From contig NC_070614.1 in assembly GCF_027172205.1 (NCBI RefSeq), positions 31,558,501-31,622,500 on the forward strand: a stretch of DNA of 64,000 bases, given 5' to 3'. The notes beneath the pieces are model-generated. The model made no database searches. It was not told where the DNA came from and saw nothing but the letters and a program-made list of their open reading frames with translations. Positions 11,401 through 21,462 of the stretch are shown here, in pieces. The translations under genes and the position numbers were made by a program. This DNA comes from Podarcis raffonei (taxonomy: Eukaryota; Chordata; Lepidosauria; Squamata; Lacertidae). Every line of letters begins with the position of its first letter. Positions within the stretch are counted from its first letter, which is position 1.

Positions 11401-14400
11401 TTGATAGCTTTATCATCTATTAATGTGTCTTATTTCCTTTCAAAACCATGCAGATTGGAGTCCATCACTAACTATTTTTAGTGTAAATTCCACAATTTAA
11501 TTATGTGATGTGTGAAGAAGTACTTTCTTTTGGAATCATCCAGCATTGAGGATCATTGGATGTCCCTGAGTTCTAGTCTTATGAGAGAAGGACAAAATGT
11601 TTTCTCCATCCACTTCCTCCAGACTATGCATAATTTTTCTATGTGTTTTATCTTATGCTGGCCTGTGACTGAAATAAAGTTTGATGCTGATACTGATTGT
11701 GCCACCTTTTGCTAACCTTTGTTTTCTAATAAAAAAGTCCCAAATGCTGTATCCTTTAGTCATAGGGAAGTTGCTACACTTCACTTATCATTTTGGTTGC
11801 CCCTCTTTTGTAACTTTTCAAAGTCTACAATATCTGCTTTTAGGTGAGTGTGCCAGAACTGTACACAGTATTTTAAGTGCAGTCACATAAAGGCAGTCTC
11901 CTCCAGATTCTCAGGTAAGACTGGGTGGGGAAATTTTTGACAACCCGGCAAAGGACCTGTTACACCTTGGGCCATTGGCTGGCATGGGATTCTGTCCCCA
12001 GCCATGGAGTTTTGGGGAATACACCCTCTTCTCTTGGGATGTATCTCTCAGTTAGCTTGCATATAGGAAATGGTGTAGGGAAATAGCACAAATCTTCACG
12101 GAGCACTTGCATTCGAAAATGTCACACCCAAAAAAGACCACATTACTCCAAGGGGTGTTGGTGGGAGTTGACTTCTACTCCAATGTTGTAATTGTGTGGA
12201 CACAGCTCCTCTCCACCCCCGCCCAAAGGCATGTCATGTCAGTAATTGGGGTGCTATGGGAAAATAGTTCACCAGATTAAAAGTTAGCTATGTCCACCCA
12301 AATGGAAGACACTGCAACTCTCATGCCCCTCTACACTTGAGCTCAGGGCATTTTCCAAGTCAGCTTGATTTTCTCTCTCTGTGTGTGTGTGTGGTGGTGG
12401 GCCATTTAAGAGTCTGTGAAACAGAGCAAAACAGGACTTCAGGGAATTGCTGATTGAACTCAAGGAGCAGGTTAATGACATAGCCCAATCTGGGAACATA
12501 AAAAGGTCAACCTTTAACCTGGAGATACACAGATACAAAGTGCACCCCTAGTATTTAAAGATCTCTAGAAAATATTTCAATGATCTCTAGAAGATAACTT
12601 AGTTACAAGATTGTTCCAAAATTGCAAGCGTCAGAGTTGATTCCACCTGCAGCAAGAAATTCATCAGAATGATGGGCTTTACCTGCCATGGCTGAAGATT
12701 CAAGTGTTTGAATTTGCCTCTATCCATCATTAGCATTTGACTTGACACATCAATGGCATGTAAAGCATGAGCTATTGCATAGACAGCATTGTAGACAGCA
12801 TAGCTCTTACTAGTAATATCCATGTCAAACATATATGTAGGTAATCGTTCTAGTTTTTCCTTTCCTTTACATCTGCGATCATATTTGCAACGTGAAAACT
12901 TTCCACGAGAAAGTGAACAGCTAAATGCATATTGCCAGAATAAACAGAGAAAGGGCATCACTGATTCATCAAGTTTTAAATTCTTCAGGAAATTCTCGAA
13001 TCCGGGAACGGGATCTGTCTCTACTGAGAAATACAAGGTGCCATTGAATGTGTCATCAAAACCACGGAATGCACTTATTTCCTTAGTGAAATCCCACCGA
13101 GCTGTTGTAATCCAAACTTTCCTAAAATCAACAGTTTCAAAAAATTTACGTACTCGTAATCTAAGTTTTAAGTCCCATAGAGAATGGTAACTTCCACTGA
13201 CAATAAACACACTGACTTCAGACTCAAGTGCTGCATCAATCCTTGACATTTGTGTAGTAGGTTTCCCACCATAGGCAAGTTCCACTTTTTCAATCTTGAG
13301 CAACAAGGCAACACAAATGCTATTCTGGGTAAGCAGAGGTGTTAAAATCTGCACAAAGCCTTCTCCATCATCATCATCTGAAACAATGATGCCAATCCAT
13401 GTCCATTCAAAATGAAGGAGTATCTGGACAATTCCAATAGGCTGAATTGTTTCACTTGGTGCCATTCGATATAATGAAGGAAAATGAGCTTTACTGTTCA
13501 GTGTTGTGTCATAGGCTCCATAAGTGAGCTAATGCAGGAAACATGGCTTATTAGAACTTGGAGAAATAACAATACAATGCCCATCAAATATTTAGTAATA
13601 CTATTTTTCCTCCAGCATATTCTTTAGAAATAACGTTTTCAATACTCTCAGTATTACTTCCACACAGACAAAAGTACACATAGTATGGGATTTCCAACCT
13701 AATATTTTTGGCTATTGCTCTAGCAGACTAAGCTCTAGCAGACTAAGCTATTGCTCTAGCAGACTAAGCTCAACATAATGCAGTACATATTACTTCTGAG
13801 TAAATGTATACAAAGATTTGTGCTGTTAATTACTAATTGCATAAGCTTACTTGTATGTGTGGACTGACTAATCTTCAGTTTTCACAGTACAGTGGTACCA
13901 CTAGTTACGAACTTAATTCGTTCCGGAGGTCTGATCTTAACCTGAAACTGTTCTTAACTAGAGGCGTGCTTTTGCTAATGGGGCCTCTTGCTGCTGCTGC
14001 TGCACAGCCGGCACACGATTTCTGTTCTCATCCTGGGGCAAAGTTCTCGAGGTAACTCTTCCAGGTTAGTGGAGTTTGTAACCTGAAGCATTTGTAACGT
14101 GAGGTGTGTGTAACTCAAGGTACCACTGTACTTAGGCGTAGTCACAGATTCCATCCATGAAAAGGTGTAGATAAGGAGACTGGAGACAATGCCCCAGGCT
14201 TTGCCCCAGTTGGCATATTCCCATTGTCCCTTCATGCAATATAAAAAAAATGAGACAGCTGCACATGTGTGGAATCTACCCATAGTTAGTGGGTTTGAGG
14301 GTAACTGGCACAGCCATACATCCCCATCCACATTATTTAATCATTATTTTAACATGAAACTTTTTCGTTTTGTTAAAATAGTACCCTTGAAGATGAGCTA

Positions 14401-16512
14401 TAATTTTCCTATCCTAACTGGCATGATTCAGCAAGATTACAGTAATTCACAGTCTCTGTGGTATTTGTGTGAGGTTGGGAGCTGTAGTGTATTGCTTACC
14501 CTTATTTATATTTATACATTCCTGCATGCACAAGCTGAGATGCACACACATAAACACACCTGTGGTATCTTGTACTGATCCAAGATGGTGGCCATCTGGT
14601 AGGCATCTTCGACACTGAAACCTCCAATGACAGACAAAACATCCTTATTCATATCATAATTATTAATTGCATTCATTTGCTTTGAGAACAATAGGTCCAG
14701 GATGGTCTCATATGTACTTTTTGCATCAAAAAGGTTGTCATAGATGTGGAAACCCAAAGTGACATTGGGCAACAGCCTGGGATTCTTATTGATCTCATGA
14801 ACGGCAAAAATCAATGAGAGGACCTGCTGATAATTATGAAGCACTGCACTACAATGAAATAGACAAGCAGTCATAGACTATTATATAGATTATTTTCACT
14901 CTCAGTTTCATGTAGAAAGTTTGCTGTCCACCTGATCCACATGAGAATATGAAATGGCTGTTATGTAACAAAAGGAACTGGGAGGTATTTAAGCAGAGGT
15001 TGGATGACCATCTGTCATGGATGCTTCAGCTGAAATTCCTACATTGAAAGGGGTTGGACCTGAAGGCCCTTGCAGTCCCTTCCAACTCTACTATTCTATC
15101 ATTCTCTGAATCTGGCTGTAGGTGTGGAAACATGAGTGATAGGGAGAATATTCGATGAGGTGTGAGCTTGTCAAAATTGAAATCCCTTTGAGGAAACCAC
15201 TTTGAGGTTTTTCTTTAGTATCAAGTGGTATATCTAAAGTGGTATCTAAAATAAATATAAGCATGCATTGACTATTCCCCATGAGATTAGTGACTGAACT
15301 GTGCTCTTATTGTTGTTGTTTTTCATGGTTTGATATTATATGAGGAAATAATATTAATCAAAGCCCAACATGAAAGTCATTACTAGTGTTCAGACATCCA
15401 TAAATTGGAATATATCATCTACAAGATAAGGCAATTTTCTTTGGCTCATAGTCTATTATTATAACAGATGCTTTTCTTACAAATCCCAAACACCAAATCA
15501 TATCTGGCATTCCCTTCACTGAACTTTGTTTTCCCCTTGTTTTATTAATGAATGTCAAGTAAAAGATGACAGCACACTGACTGGCAAAAAAATAACAGGT
15601 GAAATTGTGCTACAGATTAAATCATCTGCTTCAAATACATGTTACTGAACAACATTTTTATTAGTGTTGCCATATACTGAAGAGCAAAAAAGAGGACAAC
15701 CCAAGCCATTTCCAGCCGAAGATGGGGAAAGAGGCACATGGGTGCATGTAGGGCTGCTGCTGCTGTGCCTGTGAGCCTCTTTTCCCTGCTTGGGCTGGCA
15801 ACAGCTGCGGTGTACAGAGCAGTCCGAGTCAGCTCAAGCCCAGCAAGCCTGAGTCCAGCGAGCCTGAGCCTGAGCAAGCTTGAGCTCAAATGAACCCGAG
15901 TCTGAACAGCACAAGCAAGCATGATTTTTAAAAACCCAGACATTTCCTTTAAAATGTAAAAATCCACCTGGATGGGCATGTTGGCCCCCAAAAGAGGACA
16001 TGTCCAGGTTTCCCCAGACATATGTGCACCCTATTTTTATTCTAATATATATATATATATATATACATATACACAAAGGAATATATAATGTGTTCTTAGG
16101 AAATCAGGGGTTCGTAGAATTGTAAACTTCTAAGGAAGCACGAGGATCATCTAGTCCAAATTCCTGTAATGGGAATCTTTCAACCAACACAGAGCTCAAA
16201 CCCACAACCCTGAGTTTAAGAGTCTCATGCTCTACCAACTTAGCTAAGGGTGGCTTGTTAGGAGAGCTTTTGCATGACACATTGATGAATTCCATTCTAA
16301 TGTGCTCCTGACCACAGGTGTTTGACCCCAAAATGATGAAGAAAAGCTTGACAAACTACAAGAACCCTCTGAAACCTTCCCACGGCAAACAAGGAGGGGG
16401 GAAAAACGCTATCTTATTTGTCCAGTCTTTCCCCTTTCCTCCCCTTCTCTCTCTTTTTTTTCTTCTTCTCTCCCATCCATCATGGCTTCTGGCAAAATGG
16501 CTGTTGCAGACC

Positions 16513-16558
<46 letters not shown>

Positions 16559-18100
16559 GTAAGGCTTATTTAAGACTGCTTATTTTTGTACAGTACCGGA
16601 TGCATATCCGGCTGCTTGTATATCTGAATCTGCAGTTTGTATAGCAAGGTTTGGGTACTAACTCATCATGTTTGAATAAGTGAACTTATGTATAACAAGC
16701 ATTTAAACTGCAGGATATCTGTGCATATAGATGGCAATTTTTCTCTTGGAAACCATTTCAAATTGCAGCATTTAGATGTATATGACTCATGTATATTTAC
16801 AGAACCATTTCTCAGCAAAAGCTTACCATTTTGCCTCCCAACTTTTAAACTTAATTGCAAGTTATTTTTTTGTGTGTGTGGCAGCTAATGCACCTTTCAA
16901 TCTTGTTTTAAAAGCTTAGCAACTGTATTTACTCAAACCATGTTTGTTATTCATTTGTCAATATGTATAGCATTTATTTGCTGCAGTGTTATTTCCCAGC
17001 AATGCATACAACATGCTAACCTTAAAGTTCATGTAATATACACGTCCACCCACCCACATCCACGCCCCTCCCCCCCCAAAAGAGTCATTTTTATGAAATT
17101 CCACTTCTATTCATAATTTCCATGAATGAGTTGGGCATTGATATAATATGTTCTGATAGTCACTGCACTTCTAGGTTTCCTTAAAAAACAAAAAGGAATT
17201 CAGAAAAAAAGTATTCAGGGCACTTCTGAGTTTCTTAAATGCAAGCGTGATGCAAATGTGTACTGCATGAACTGCGGTCATGCACAGATCACTCTGTGAA
17301 TGGCCAACCATAATCATAACTGGGCAAATTGAATTCAAATCAAATCAAATACTTTTATTGGCATCACAGTATAAACTTTTCAAGGGTGAAGCTGTCAAGG
17401 GTTATAAGATCACACTGTGATCGTGTGCACTTAGATATTTTGCTACACCCTGGTTCCTGAAAAAATTGTTTGTTGGGAACCCTTTCGGGTAAGATTGTGG
17501 CTATAAAGGACGCTACTAGAGCAGTGATATCTTTGTCCCAGTCTGCTAGGAGAACCCTCAGTTGAGGTCCAATATTTTGCTCAGCATCAGTTGGCGAAGT
17601 CTACTGTATAAAGAACAATCTAAGAGAATGTGGTCCATTGAATCAGGCACTTCTTGGTTGCAGACACACAAACGGGTTTGATATGGGGTATGTGAGAATC
17701 GGCATTTGGTCACTGGAGAAGAGAAAGCATTTAGTCTCACAAGCATGAAGGCTCTTCAATGGGAAGAGAGTAGTAGATCCTTTAGATATTTGGCACAGGT
17801 TCCATGTTGAATTTGTACTTCTAATCAGTGAAGACGAACTTACCTATATGCTTTGTGATGATTAACTGGAAGATTTTTAAAACTGAGCCAATCAAATTGA
17901 GGAAATATGAGAGAGAAGATCCCACCAATTACAGCATCTCCTGGATGATAGAAATTGTCTTGGATGCTTCTGTTATAACTGCATCCATCTTTTATGTCTT
18001 TAGATACAAGAGAAGGGAAAAGCAGTAGCAACAGCAGCAGCAGCAATACCCACTGAAGGGCAAGGATGTGCCTCATCAGCCCACAATAGCATGCTAACAT
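7519..18100 (-). CDS. V2R-B: vomeronasal type-2 receptor, complete six-exon gene
   Basis: Class C chemosensory GPCR of the plasma membrane; V2Rs couple mainly to Go in vomeronasal neurons (family knowledge). Join (minus): 18100-17844, 14848-14560, 13528-12683, 11173-10961, 9783-9657, 8420-7519, giving 877 aa. All introns are GT-AG with phases 2,0,0,0,1. Residues 1-30 form a Leu-run signal peptide, about 35-500 the Venus-flytrap domain, 536-600 the cysteine-rich domain ([26 protein letters not shown]), and about 610-860 seven membrane segments ending [14 protein letters not shown], the V2R signature. The length matches the family norm (about 850 aa). No stop or frameshift is seen. Exon 6 and its 3' flank are nearly identical to V2R-C, while exons 1-5 differ, which suggests gene conversion. 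Confidence 0.95.
8657..8899 (-). repeat. MIR-like tRNA SINE in V2R-B intron 5
   Basis: Unbroken copy of the element seen at 5191-5878. It has the tRNA-like head at the high-coordinate end, a GGTGACCTTGGGC-like core, and a GATATCAAATCC-type tail at the low end. A short AGAAAG match on both sides may be the target duplication. Confidence 0.88.
8900..9656. other. V2R-B intron 5 remainder
   Basis: Non-coding. It includes an AT-rich palindromic patch (9573-9630, ATCTATATCTAATAGATAT-like). No gene or assignable repeat is seen. Confidence 0.5.
9657..9783 (-). CDS. V2R-B exon 5 (cysteine-rich domain)
   Basis: 127 bp, acceptor GATCAG and donor ACAG|GTATG at 9656. It codes [15 protein letters not shown] ... 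[17 protein letters not shown] with the spaced cysteines of the class C GPCR linker domain. It ends in phase 1. Confidence 0.95.
10961..11173 (-). CDS. V2R-B exon 4
   Basis: 213 bp between TTTAG and CAG|GTATG. It codes [18 protein letters not shown] through NSKLKQ. Confidence 0.94.
12683..13528 (-). CDS. V2R-B exon 3 (ligand-binding domain)
   Basis: 846 bp, 282 codons from LTYGAYDT to QPWQ. It is closest to exon 3 of V2R-A. Differences concentrate in the middle of the exon, where ligand contacts and loops are expected in this family. Confidence 0.95.
13890..14128. mobile_element. Tigger-like MITE in V2R-B intron 2
   Basis: 239 bp with ends CAGTGGTACC/GGTACCACTG, flanked by TA on both sides. 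V2R-A has the same intron sequence without the element (near 2482-2490), so it inserted after V2R-A and V2R-B separated. Related copies: 35428-35677, 47194-48016, 51434-51627 and 53587-53828. Confidence 0.85.
14560..14848 (-). CDS. V2R-B exon 2
   Basis: 289 bp, acceptor ATTGTAG, donor CACAG|GTGTG at 14559. It codes [12 protein letters not shown] through DQYKIPQ, homologous over the full length to exon 2 of the other two genes. Confidence 0.94.
14965..15110 (+). mobile_element. CR1 LINE 3' end fragment
   Basis: Plus strand codes a CR1-like terminal stretch (FKQRLDDHL) followed by CCTTCCAACTCTACTATTCTAT, the usual CR1 3' end. Located in V2R-B intron 1. Confidence 0.75.
15655..16020 (-). repeat. 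Unclassified interspersed repeat, copy 1
   Basis: The part around 15930-16020 matches, in reverse orientation, 37618-37715 (GGACATGTC and GGTGGATTTTTACATTTTAA blocks). Family unknown to me. It lies in V2R-B intron 1. Confidence 0.5.
16109..16250 (-). repeat. tRNA-Lys-derived SINE with CR1-like tail
   Basis: Reverse complement reads TAGCTAAGTTGGTAGAGCAT, then GACTCTTAAACTCAGGGTTG and GGGTTTGAGCTC, matching A and B boxes and the anticodon arm of tRNA-Lys(CTT). It ends in a CR1-type GGACTAGATGATCC...TACAATTCTACG tail. A truncated relative is at 25630-25728. Confidence 0.75.
16510..16556. repeat. (CA)n microsatellite
   Basis: About 22 CA units in V2R-B intron 1. Confidence 0.95.
17336..17806 (-). 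mobile_element. 5'-truncated LINE fragment at the start of V2R-B intron 1
   Basis: 471 bp flanked by perfect 7-bp duplications TTGAATT (17329-17335, 17807-17813). The intact target is seen in V2R-A near 3937-3950. The minus strand codes a [20 protein letters not shown]-type Cys/His end typical of non-LTR retrotransposon ORF2. The tail is (AAATC)n-like. The clade (R4 or other) is uncertain. It sits 31 bp from the exon 1 donor. Confidence 0.8.
17844..18100 (-). CDS. V2R-B exon 1 (signal peptide)
   Basis: 257 bp, ATG at 18100, donor TATAG|GTAAG at 17843. It codes a long Leu run and [21 protein letters not shown] fragment begins only 31 bp into the following intron. Confidence 0.93.
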
Positions 18101-18610
18101 TCTGAACTACACCCCAAGCTATAGTGGTTCCCTAGATTAGACACACAGCTAAAGTTTCTCATGAGAGACACACAAACAGAACTGTGGAGAAAGGGACCAA
18201 AGAGCAGGAGTCATATTTAGCCCAGCCTTGAAGGATATGAACTGATGATAAACAAAGACTTCAGCACAATTCAGTGTTGCATCACCCATCATTTTAAGTT
18301 GAGCTCTTTCTTTGTTCTTCTTACAAGAATTGGAATTAATCATAGTAATTTTGAAAATTGCAGCCTAGCTAAGCAGCTCCCTGATCTCATTGAATCTTTC
18401 TTTGCTTCTAGGGAAAAAATCATGTTTACAAGATCATTTCAGAAAAGTTTTAAGTCCACCCTAAGGAAATACGGGGAAAGTTTCCTTCTATTGCATTGCT
18501 CTGAACACCTTTGTTTCTGGTACTTGACATTTGGCCTAATGTCTAGAAAAGGAGTTGTAAGCTAAAACTTTTGCTGTAAAAATAGTAGCCTGCATCTGAG
18601 AAAGGAGGCT
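18101..18610 (-). promoter_or_regulatory. Putative 5'UTR/promoter region of V2R-B
   Basis: Homologous in order to the region upstream of V2R-A and V2R-C, including GTTCCCTAGATTAG-ACACACAG near the ATG and CATGTTTACAAGAT at about 18421. Function is inferred from position only. Confidence 0.4.
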
Positions 18611-18799
18611 TTTTTACACCTGCAAATGTAAAGGAATTTCAGAGCTCTGTGCCATCAGCATATTGATGTCAGTATACACCAAAACTCTGGATAACCCCAA
18701 AATTCTGATTAACCGCAATAACCAGAAAAGCTCTGCTGGACTCCACAATGAGGATGCATTGGGAGCAGCAAAGTATAGACCAGTGTTTGATTGCATTTG

Positions 18800-19400
18800 A
18801 CTGAAGTTTTTCTATTGCAAGGAGCCAAACAGGCTCAATGAAGTGGGAGAGGGTGCTCATAGACGATTGTGTCAATGGCCCAAGCCATTCCTATGTCCCA
18901 GAGGTCAGCCAGAGCTTCAACAGGAGCACCTCTCATATCAGCCAGAAAATCCTCCTGAGTCATCTGCAAACCCTTTAGATTGAAGTCCCCCAAACCAGAA
19001 GTTCTTAACACCATCTCCAAGACCACCTCTGGCAAACAGACTGATGGGCAGCAAAGTTGGTGGTAAACCACCAGAATCCCTAATATGTCCCAATTGCCCA
19101 ATGCCAGGAACACACATTCCCTGCTCCAAAATGAACAGAAAGCCTGGGGAGAGAGGAGGAATATCTGTGGATTACGGTAACTCCCCTTCCTCAACCTTCA
19201 AATCTGCTCTGATGCTGCACCAAATACTCGGGTGGGCACATTTGGGGGAGGGCAACTCCACCCTGCTCACCCACCCAGGCCTCAGAGATAAGGAACAGAT
19301 TGGCCTCCTCATCAATAATCAGATGGATGAGGGAGGTCTTACACAGAGCCGACCTGGCTTTCAGCAACAGCAGCTATGGACCCGAGGACAGACTGATAGG
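18800..19400 (-). mobile_element. L2-type LINE fragment (endonuclease region)
   Basis: Minus-strand translation contains VVYHQLCCPSVCLPEVV then LGDFNLKG, the conserved core of the APE endonuclease of L2/CR1-group LINEs. Frames are interrupted, so it is an old dead fragment lying between V2R-B and V2R-C. Confidence 0.7.
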
Positions 19401-19420
19401 ATGACCACAATTCCATATGC

Positions 19421-19713
19421 CAGGGATGTCCAACAGGTCATCCTTTTCTTTTGCGGTCGCCTAAGAGCATCTGGCCCTGCCCACTTACCCCATCCTCCAT
19501 TCGCGCATGATCGCTAGAACGGAAGATGGGAATTTTGCTCTGAGGCTGATTGTTTCCCATCCCCCTTTAACAAAGTTCAATTTTTTAGTATCCCCTCCCT
19601 AAAAAATAAAGCTCAACAACTGAAACACCCCCCCCAAAAAAAAGGGGAAGATCACTGCCAGATTTTTTTATTCTGTGAGTAGATTGCAGTCCCTTGGGAG
19701 TTGAACGTCCCTG
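19421..19713. mobile_element. hAT-type MITE
   Basis: 293 bp with imperfect terminal inverted repeats CAGGGATGTCCAAC / GTTGAACGTCCCTG and a perfect 8-bp duplication CCATATGC on both sides (19413-19420, 19714-19721), diagnostic of hAT transposition. No transposase. Confidence 0.88.
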
Positions 19714-19866
19714 CCATATGCTATGTGGAGGAATTGCCCTATAGCTCAAATTTTTTGGAAGGAGGTGTTGTTTTGTTTTGTTTTGTGCTAGGTAAAATTA
19801 CCAGGCAAATCCTCCAGTTAGACCTGATTTTGACACTCTTCTCAACTGGAAGTGGTAATAATCACA
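19714..19866 (+). mobile_element. L1 ORF2 C-terminal fragment, counterpart of 6500-6740
   Basis: Shares ATTGCCCTATAGCTCAAA, ACCTGATTTTGACACTCTTC-like and GGAAGTGGTA blocks with 6600-6720. A short GTTTT expansion lies at about 19767. Confidence 0.65.
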
Positions 19867-19869
19867 GAA

Positions 19870-20560
19870 TCCGATAAATAGAATTATTAGCGATCTTACT
19901 GTCTGCAGTGTGGCTGGAACTTAGCAAGTGGAGTTCAATGCCAACAGAGGTGGGGTGGTACTTTTCCCCCAAGATATAGCATTATCCTAACATTTGACCC
20001 AACATAGGTGAGTCATTGAGGGTAAAGCAAAATAGGATTATTTGGTGTTGCATTATTTCGATTCAACATACATTAATAAATCCTAACAGCACCCCAAACA
20101 GCAATGTGGGGTTACCTCCAGTAATGAGATTGATGACAGTATATATCTTTTCTGTTTATTGACAATTTATTTTATTCAGCATAAATCTTGTTATAGGGTA
20201 TTCATTTGTTATATGATATTCAGTAGCATCTTCAATTAACTTCTATAAAAATTACTTTAAAAAGATTTAAAATATATAAAAAGGAATTCATATATTCATA
20301 AGGGCTGCAAGAGTAATCTTATAATTATTGAAGTTTGTTAACTGTTCATAAGAGCACCATCCCATAATGGCTCTAGCTGAAACCAAATGTCAACTGTGAT
20401 TAAGCCCACCTATTGCCCAGAACCAACCTCACTAGCCAGCATTAATTTACAAATATAGCTCAGTGATTAAAGTGCCTTAAAATTGGATTGGACAATGGAG
20501 AAATGGACCAAAGGTAAACAGTACAAAAATGCATTTAAAGGTTAGAATAAGAATTGATCA
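19870..20560. other. 3' flank of V2R-C
   Basis: No gene. From about 20245 to 20560 the sequence is almost the same as 7205-7518 downstream of V2R-B. Confidence 0.7.
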
Positions 20561-21462
20561 TCAATTCCCTTTTCCTGTTAGTTGCTTCCTGGTGTTTAGA
20601 TCAGGTCTTAGAACAATGATATAGCATTTGGGGAAGAAAATGCAAGCCAAGAGGCCGGTGCTGGAAGCCAAGATGGCAAACACCTCCACTGCCACAATGT
20701 ATTTCCCTTTCGTGCTCAGATAACCTGGAATAAAGGAGACCCAGACACTGCAAAACACCAACATACTGAACGTGATGAACTTGGCTTCGTTGAAAGAATC
20801 AGGCAGCTTTCTGGCGAGGAAAGCGACAGTGAAGCTGATGATGGCCAAAAAGCCCAGGTAGCCAAGGACACAGTAGAACATGGTGATTGAACCTTCATTG
20901 CATTCAACGATGACGTATCGAGACAGAGAGTGCGTGTCATGATCTGGGAATGGAGGAGAGACTGACAGCCAAGCAGTACAAATGCCTACTTGGATGAGGG
21001 AGCAGGAGAGAACAACAGCATTTGCCACCTTCTGCCCTAGCCATTTCCTCATTGTGTTGCCTGGCTTTGTGGCCAGAAAGGCCAGGATCACAATGATGGT
21101 CTTTGCCAGCACAGAAGAAACTGCAACCGAGAACACAATGCCAAAGGCTGTTTGCCGTAGAAGGCAAGTCACCTTCCCAGGTTTGCCAATGAAGAGCAAG
21201 CAAGAAAGGAAGCAAAGCAGGATGGAGATGAGAAGAGTGATGGTAATGTTCTGGTTGTTGGCTTTGACAATGGGAGTATTCCAGTTCTTCATAAAGGTGT
21301 ATATCACCATACCTGTGACTATAGCAAAGGAAAGAGCTATGAAAATTAAAACAATCCCCAAGGGCTCCTCATAGGTTAGGAAGGTGATAGACTTGTAAAT
21401 ACATTCATTTTTGTTCATATTGGAATATTGATCTTCTTGGCACTGGACACACTTATCTGCAT
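20561..21462 (-). CDS. V2R-C exon 6 (7TM domain)
   Basis: 902 bp after acceptor TTTTAG. It codes [14 protein letters not shown], seven spans and the C-terminus [14 protein letters not shown]. The 7TM part differs from V2R-B at only a few residues (for example FAIVTG/FAVVTG, NITITLL/NITIILL, DLNTRK/DLNSRK). Confidence 0.97.

Noticed and set aside
16180-16250. Possible tRNA-Lys gene on the minus strand
   Set aside because: It continues into a CR1-like tail and has mismatches in the stems, so it is a SINE head.
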